A stretch of DNA of 16,516 nucleotides. Source: JBGCED01 sp045106055 (GTDB taxonomy: Bacteria; Pseudomonadota; Alphaproteobacteria; CBDDJK01). The notes below the pieces were generated by a model. The model saw only the letters and a program-made list of their open reading frames with translations, did no database searches and was not told where the DNA came from. A program made the position numbers and the translations under genes. Within the stretch, counting starts at the first letter, position 1; the number at the start of each line of letters is the position of its first letter. Shown piece by piece: positions 13,130-16,516 of this stretch. The stretch lies in assembly GCA_045106055.1 (NCBI GenBank), contig JBGCED010000026.1, positions 1-16,516 on the forward strand, written 5' to 3'.

Positions 13130-13921
13130 TTATTTTTCCTGTGTTGATGGATCAGCTGGGGTGAATTCTGGAACCCATTTTCCATCAATATAATATTCCA
13201 AAGGTTGAAAATTGGCTTTATATTGCATTTTTTTGCAATCTGCAACCCAGTAACCCAAATAAACATATGATAATTCATATGTTTTTGCCAACGCGATCAG
13301 TTGCTGGATCATCATTCTGCCCAAGCTTAATTTTTCATAATCAGGGTCAAAGAAGCTGTAAACTGCGGATAATCCATTGTGAACGCGATCGACCAAACAG
13401 CCTGCAAGCAACCTGTTTTGGTTTAGATCATGCCCCGAATCAAACCCCGAATCAAACCCCGAATCATACCATTGATAATAATGGCTGCGGGCGGGGCTTG
13501 CCCGAACAATATCCAAAAATTCTTGCTTGGTAATGTTCATCATATCGCCACCCCCGCCACCCCCATGTCTGGCGGCGATATAGCGTTGGAACAGGCGAAA
13601 ATGATCATCAAGATCAAATAAATCGCCTTTATTAAGGTCGCAATCAACCCGTTTTAAATGCTGAGTTTGGCGGATGATCCGCTTTGCGCTGCGGGGCATT
13701 TTATAATCATTCACGCGGATGCGCACCGATATGCATTGATTGCAATCCCCGCATTGGGGGCGATACGCACCAAACCCCGCGCGCCGAAAGCCTTGTTCCA
13801 CCAGCTGATCATAAAGTTCTGGCGGATTATTTTCCAGCGAACACCACGCGCATTGCTCGGTGCGCCCGCCAAGATAGGGACAAGGCGCGGGCGGCGCATA
13901 ATATAAGGTGGGTATTTTAAT
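13130..13921 (-). CDS. bpt: Aspartate/glutamate leucyltransferase (Bpt), probable ATT start
   Basis: This enzyme transfers Leu from Leu-tRNA to proteins with N-terminal Asp or Glu, marking them for ClpAP (N-degron pathway). From the ATT at 13921 the 263 residues contain LYYAPPAPCPYLGGR (6-20), a CAWC pair (C24, C27), ELYDQLVEQGFRRAGFGAYR, CGDCNQCISVRIRV (C57, C60, C63), then the acyltransferase-like half with LAGCLVDRVHNGLSAVYSFF, SLGRMMIQQLI and YVYLGYWVADCKKMQYKANF. CPYL and GFRR are family hallmarks, so the gene must begin upstream of CPYL. Yet the frame has TAA at 13924-13922 and no ATG, GTG or TTG before GTG 13801 (codon 41), which lies too far in. ATT 13921 gives a natural N-terminus (M-K-I-P-T). 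It starts 16 nt after the ydcH stop, and yjgN follows after 2 nt. ATA 13915 is the alternative. Confidence 0.88.
   Translation of the reverse strand: MKIPTLYYAPPAPCPYLGGRTEQCAWCSLENNPPELYDQLVEQGFRRAGFGAYRPQCGDCNQCISVRIRVNDYKMPRSAKRIIRQTQHLKRVDCDLNKGDLFDLDDHFRLFQRYIAARHGGGGGGDMMNITKQEFLDIVRASPARSHYYQWYDSGFDSGFDSGHDLNQNRLLAGCLVDRVHNGLSAVYSFFDPDYEKLSLGRMMIQQLIALAKTYELSYVYLGYWVADCKKMQYKANFQPLEYYIDGKWVPEFTPADPSTQEK
13433..13466 (-). repeat. 12-bp tandem repeat in bpt
   Basis: The unit CCCCGAATCAAA (plus strand) occurs at 13433-13444 and 13445-13456, with a 10-bp partial third copy to 13466. It encodes DSGF-DSGF-DSGH, an acidic insertion in the catalytic half that I would expect on a surface loop. 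Confidence 0.85.
13547..13564 (-). repeat. 9-bp tandem repeat coding Gly6 in bpt
   Basis: Two copies of GCCACCCCC (plus strand) encode six consecutive glycines after AARH and before DMMNITK. The family usually has a short linker here; the C-run could be a slippage site. Confidence 0.75.
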
Positions 13922-13937
13922 TTAAAAAAGACTTTGG

Positions 13938-14108
13938 TTAATGAGAGGCCGATAATTGCTCAATTTCTTGTTTGAGCGCAAGTTTCATTTTTTTAAGCTC
14001 CCCGACTTTTTTATCATCAGGCTGCGGGCGTATGGTTTCATCATGCAATGATTTTTCCAGCGCATCATGTTTGCGTTTTAAGCTTGAAACCCGTTCATCG
14101 ATTTTCAT
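13938..14108 (-). CDS. DUF465 (YdcH family) small protein
   Basis: A 56-residue protein that starts MKIDERVSSLKRKHDALEK, continues DETIRPQPDD, and ends with the helix VGELKKMKLALKQEIEQL. This is the classic two-helix DUF465 pattern: an N-terminal helix with SLxxKHxxLE, a short linker with DD, and a C-terminal KKxKLxLKDEI-type helix. It is soluble and probably forms a coiled-coil hairpin; its role is not established. A perfect AGGAGG lies 6 nt before the ATG. Its stop at 13938 is 16 nt before the proposed bpt start, so it heads the ydcH-bpt-yjgN-M48 transcription unit, and translation of it may feed the weak bpt start. Confidence 0.93.
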   Translation of the reverse strand: MKIDERVSSLKRKHDALEKSLHDETIRPQPDDKKVGELKKMKLALKQEIEQLSASH

Positions 14109-14114
14109 TATAAA

Positions 14115-14120
14115 CCTCCT
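14115..14120 (-). promoter_or_regulatory. Perfect Shine-Dalgarno AGGAGG of the DUF465 gene
   Basis: Read on the minus strand, AGGAGG lies 6 nt before the ATG at 14108. It is the strongest ribosome site in the window and contrasts with the absence of one before the next gene, bpt. Confidence 0.9.
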
Positions 14121-14159
14121 TTTTTATAAATAAATATTTATTATTTTAATGTAAGAAAG

Positions 14160-14165
14160 ATTATA
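14160..14165 (-). promoter_or_regulatory. Possible -10 box for the leftward ydcH operon
   Basis: A consensus TATAAT on the minus strand, about 50 bp upstream of the DUF465 ATG in AT-rich DNA. No good -35 is seen at 16-18 bp, so an activator or another promoter may be used. Confidence 0.3.
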
Positions 14166-14209
14166 AATAAGTGCAAGTCATCATTGTTTAAAAAGAAAAA
14201 TTATTATCC

Positions 14210-14237
14210 TTGCCAATGATTTTATAAAGGGTATAAT
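14210..14237 (+). promoter_or_regulatory. Sigma-70 type promoter of the GST operon
   Basis: TTGCCA (14210-14215, 5 of 6 to consensus) and TATAAT (14232-14237, 6 of 6) are separated by 16 bp. Transcription would begin near 14244, leaving a leader of about 35 nt before the ATG at 14280. This is the best promoter match that I found in the window. Confidence 0.65.
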
Positions 14238-14279
14238 TTTAAAAATTTTTCAAACTATGCTTTAAAGATGATATATTTC

Positions 14280-14981
14280 ATGGCACGCAAACTTTTTGAA
14301 TTAACAGGAAAAAACCCCGAATGGCGCTTCAGCCCCTTTGTCTGGCGCTCAAGGCTTGCGCTTTATCATAAGGGGCTTGATTTTGAAGGCATTGCATGGA
14401 ATTTCACCGATAAGGCTGCGATTGAACAAAGCGGTCAAGGCAAAGTTCCTGTCTTGGTCGATGGCGATCAATGGATCAGCGATTCTTGGAACATTGCTTG
14501 CCATTTGGATCAAACCTACCCAGATCAACCGCGCCTGATCCCGCAAGGTTCAATCGCACTGATGCACGCCTTTAATCAAATGGTGGATGCCCATATTCAC
14601 GCCTTGTTCCGCCCGCTGGTGGTGATGGAAATTTATGATGCGCTTGATGCGCAAGATCAGGCATATTTTCGCCAAACCCGTGAACCGATGCTGGGAAAGA
14701 CGCTTGAAGCCTATGCGGGGGACAAGGATCAAAACCGCGAATTGCTGTGGAAAGGGCTTAGCCCGTTTGAGCCAACCCTAAAGAATAATTCGTTTTTTGG
14801 CGGGGATCATCCAAATTATGCAGATCACATTATGATGGGCGCATTTATGTGGGCAAAATGCACCAGCGATTATGCGCTGCTGCCAAGTGATCATCCTTTT
14901 TTCAGCTGGCGCGAGCGGATGCTGGATCAATATGGTGCTAAAGCAAGAACAGCGGCAGGTTTTGCGATTAAACCCCTGTGA
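14280..14981 (+). CDS. Glutathione S-transferase, LigE/beta-etherase-like
   Basis: A glutathione transferase-fold protein of 233 residues from this start. The N-terminal thioredoxin-like domain has MARKLFELTGKNPEWRFSPF, then VWRSRLALYHKGLDFE, which resembles the SPxCWRxRMALxHKGL region of LigE/LigF-type enzymes, then GQGKVPVLVDG with the cis-Pro loop and DSWNIACHLDQ for glutathione binding. The helical C-terminal domain follows (about 85-230). Where relatives often have Cys after SPF this one has Val; the Ser of SPF is the likely glutathione-activating residue. An in-frame ATG at 14268 would add four residues; I prefer 14280 because homologs begin close to this point. A 14-bp tandem duplication spans its stop codon. 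Beta-ether cleavage is only one possibility; the substrate is unknown. Confidence 0.88.
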   Translation: MARKLFELTGKNPEWRFSPFVWRSRLALYHKGLDFEGIAWNFTDKAAIEQSGQGKVPVLVDGDQWISDSWNIACHLDQTYPDQPRLIPQGSIALMHAFNQMVDAHIHALFRPLVVMEIYDALDAQDQAYFRQTREPMLGKTLEAYAGDKDQNRELLWKGLSPFEPTLKNNSFFGGDHPNYADHIMMGAFMWAKCTSDYALLPSDHPFFSWRERMLDQYGAKARTAAGFAIKPL

Positions 14982-14993
14982 TTAAACCCCTGT
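14966..14993 (+). repeat. 14-bp tandem duplication spanning a stop codon
   Basis: GATTAAACCCCTGT is repeated exactly (14966-14979 and 14980-14993). The TGA stop (14979-14981) is formed at the junction. With a single copy the frame would read CTG TAA at the same place, so the duplication leaves the protein unchanged. Confidence 0.9.
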
Positions 14994-15033
14994 AATGCCC
15001 TTAATGTATCAAGTGTAAGAAAGCCTGATTAAA

Positions 15034-15741
15034 ATGATAGATTTATATTATTGGACAACGCCCAATGGGCATAAAATCACCATGTGCCTTGAAGAAATGG
15101 GGCTTCATTTTGGCGTGGATTATAAAATCTTTCCCATTGATATTGGTGCGGGCGATCAATTTAAGCCCGAATTTTTGGCAATTTCCCCGAATAACCGTAT
15201 GCCAGCGATTGTGGATCATGCGCAATCGGGCGGGGATAAGCCATTCGCCATCTTTGAATCAGGGGCAATTTTACTCTATTTGGCTGAAAAGACAGGGTCT
15301 TTTGGGGGCAATGATCTGACGCAGCGCATGAATATCATGCAATGGTTAATGTGGCAAATGGGCGGCTTTGGACCGATGCTGGGGCAGAATCACCATTTTA
15401 ACACTTATGCGCCCGAAAAAGTGCCTTATGCGATTGATCGCTATCAACGCGAAACCCAGCGGCTTTATGGGGTGCTGGATAAGCAGCTGGCAAGCAATGA
15501 ATTTGTTGCGGGCAATGACTATTCCATTGCGGATATGGCGATTTATCCTTGGGCGGTTCCCCATACAAGACAAAATATTGATTTTGCGGATTATCCCCAT
15601 ATTCATCGCTGGTTTGAAGCCATTCGCGCCCGCCCTGCCACCAAAAAAGCGTATGAATTGGCGGATCAAATTAATGTGCCAAAGCCTTTTACCGATGAAG
15701 AAAAAGCGGTTTTATTTGATCAGGGAAAAACAAATTCATAG
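15034..15741 (+). CDS. yfcG: Glutathione transferase/disulfide-bond oxidoreductase YfcG-type
   Basis: A 235-residue nu-class glutathione transferase, closely similar to E. coli YfcG, which has glutathione-dependent disulfide reductase activity. The N-terminus MIDLYYWTTPNGHKITMCLE places Thr9 and Asn11 as in YfcG, whose glutathione site uses them. Then come KPEFLAISPNNRMPAIVDH, FESGAILLYLAEKTG (glutathione gamma-glutamyl contact) and the signature WQMGGFGPMLGQNHHF, with YSIADMAIYPWA in the C-terminal domain. Length is normal. It starts 52 nt after the LigE-like gene, downstream of the same promoter, with only a weak ribosome site. A tRNA gene begins 8 nt after its stop, so tRNA and mRNA may be co-transcribed and processed. 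Confidence 0.94.
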   Translation: MIDLYYWTTPNGHKITMCLEEMGLHFGVDYKIFPIDIGAGDQFKPEFLAISPNNRMPAIVDHAQSGGDKPFAIFESGAILLYLAEKTGSFGGNDLTQRMNIMQWLMWQMGGFGPMLGQNHHFNTYAPEKVPYAIDRYQRETQRLYGVLDKQLASNEFVAGNDYSIADMAIYPWAVPHTRQNIDFADYPHIHRWFEAIRARPATKKAYELADQINVPKPFTDEEKAVLFDQGKTNS

Positions 15742-15749
15742 ATAAAATA

Positions 15750-15826
15750 CGGAGTGTAGCTCAGCTTGGTAGAGCACTGCCTTCGGGAGGCAGGGGTCGG
15801 GGGTTCAAATCCTCTCACTCCGACCA
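15750..15826 (+). tRNA. tRNA-Pro(CGG)
   Basis: 77 nt with CCA encoded. The acceptor stem CGGAGTG (15750-15756) pairs fully with CACTCCG (15816-15822). The D-arm contains TAGCTCAGC and TTGGTAGAGC. The anticodon stem CTGCC/GGCAG encloses loop TTCGGGA with anticodon CGG at 15784-15786, which reads CCG. The T-arm has GGGGG-TTCAAAT-CCTCT with two G-U pairs. The first C of the acceptor is typical of bacterial tRNA-Pro. It lies 8 nt after yfcG and 18 nt before the stop of the converging DUF3604 gene. Confidence 0.96.
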
Positions 15827-15844
15827 GTTTCTTTAGCTAACTTT

Positions 15845-16516
15845 CTAATGATCAGGCGTATACCATATAGGTGAACTGTAAGCGCGTTCTTGAATAGTGG
15901 CCGCTTTATCTTTCGGATGCTCAACTTGTAAGGCTATAGCATCATACAGTGAGTGCCTGGGTGTAGGAATTTGCAGAACCCGCGCGTAATAAAATGCAGA
16001 CTGCGTCGAGTCGAAATCCGGGTCTATCCAATGACTGGCAATTCGAGTATCACCGATATCATTGGTGTAGTGTGCCGTTTCCAAATCAACCGTATTTCCT
16101 ACCGCACTCAATGTGCCATCAGCGGCTATCTTTCGCTCAGATGAGGCCGCTACGTTATAAACACGTTCGTGCGTTTTGCCTTGCTCGTCCACCCAACCTT
16201 TAACGATCTGAATACGGTCCAGGTTTGCACCTTTTGGGTCGCGTGCTGCTTCTACCAGAAAACTTGGCGCCTTAGATTTTGATGAAACCGGTAGCACGCC
16301 GCCCATTGGCACACCGCGACTGTAGCCGCGCTTGGCAAGCCCAGCTTCGCGCGCGTCGCGCGATTTGAAATTCCAACCGGCGAAAAATCGCAGCTGTATT
16401 CGTGGACCACTGGTGGCATACACTTCCTTTCGCTTAAATGCGGCAACAATAGCTTCGCGGCTATTTTCGCTAGCCCAAACAGCAGCCAGACCTGAGGCCG
16501 ACATATCCCAGCCACT
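15845..16516 (-). CDS. DUF3604 domain-containing protein, partial (C-terminal part)
   Basis: The last 223 codons of a larger gene that runs off the right edge; the frame is open to 16516 and the Met at 16504 is internal (SGWD precedes it). Family marks are SASGLAAVWASENSREAIV, KRKEVYATSGPRIQLRFFAG, RGVPMGGVLP, a middle with DRIQIVKGWVDEQGKTHERV, and the end YYARVLQIPTPR followed by IQERAYSSPIWYTP. Full-length DUF3604 proteins are roughly 600 residues or more, so about one third is present. These are PHP-like metal enzymes of uncertain function, often exported. Codon use (GAC, GAG, CGA, CGT, TCG, GTT) differs from the GAT/GAA/CGC-rich genes to the left, suggesting transfer next to the tRNA or an assembly join. 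Confidence 0.88.
   Translation of the reverse strand, partial: SGWDMSASGLAAVWASENSREAIVAAFKRKEVYATSGPRIQLRFFAGWNFKSRDAREAGLAKRGYSRGVPMGGVLPVSSKSKAPSFLVEAARDPKGANLDRIQIVKGWVDEQGKTHERVYNVAASSERKIAADGTLSAVGNTVDLETAHYTNDIGDTRIASHWIDPDFDSTQSAFYYARVLQIPTPRHSLYDAIALQVEHPKDKAATIQERAYSSPIWYTPDH

Noticed and set aside
13130..13801. bpt starting at GTG 13801
   Set aside because: This would remove CPYL and the first cysteine pair, which lie in the same open frame just upstream and match the family.
13711..13899. Minus-strand open frame with ATG 13899 overlapping the bpt N-terminus
   Set aside because: It is in a different frame from CPYL...GFRR and has no recognisable motif. The ATT frame reads through the conserved region without a break, so a frameshift explanation is not needed.
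1..15741. Frequent TGATCA/TTGATC strings suggesting a regulatory or uptake-type word
   Set aside because: They fall mostly inside genes and are explained by common GAT-CAA and GAT-CAG codon pairs; I could not show over-representation without counting.

Overview
The window looks like chromosomal DNA of a moderate-GC alphaproteobacterium. I infer this from bamD next to recN, a DUF465 (YdcH-type) small protein, an aspartate/glutamate leucyltransferase of the Bpt type, a COG1235 metallo-hydrolase with a GIDDLR motif, and LigE-like and YfcG-like glutathione transferases. The genus cannot be settled by eye. Most genes are housekeeping or metabolic. I see no phage, insertion sequence, CRISPR array or obvious defence locus.

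Layout, left to right. (1) 264-4896, minus strand: bamD, recN, kynU and a short-chain dehydrogenase, with very tight junctions at the last two (4 nt, then an ATGA overlap). (2) From 4955 a divergent, operator-like region leads to plus-strand genes: an unrecognised acidic, helical protein of 343 aa, a DUF1905 protein, an EamA/DMT transporter and an unrecognised 178-aa protein. (3) A small convergent lipoprotein gene is followed by a 324-bp gene-free stretch. This holds two tandem copies of an 83-bp repeat with a GC-rich hairpin core and nested 18-bp repeats. (4) 8796-10812, plus strand: a DsbA-fold HCCA isomerase-like protein, a PhnP-like metallo-hydrolase and rsmD, apparently one operon. (5) 14108-10829, minus strand: ydcH, bpt, yjgN and an M48 metallopeptidase, apparently one operon. 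(6) 14210-15826, plus strand: a clear sigma-70 type promoter, two glutathione transferases of different classes and a tRNA-Pro(CGG). (7) The right edge carries the C-terminal part of a DUF3604 protein. Its codon use differs from its neighbours, and it starts 18 bp past the tRNA.

Most unusual points. The bpt reading frame contains its conserved N-terminus but has no ATG, GTG or TTG upstream of it, which points to an ATT start codon. Short tandem duplications recur: inside kynU, yjgN and bpt (two sites), across a GST stop codon, and as the 83-bp intergenic repeat. The bamD-recN pair continues into kynurenine catabolism instead of the ligA I would expect. I did not find a clear new multi-gene system. 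The best leads are the non-canonical start, the structured repeat upstream of the isomerase, and the 343-aa protein with matching RFRP motifs near both ends of its helical core.
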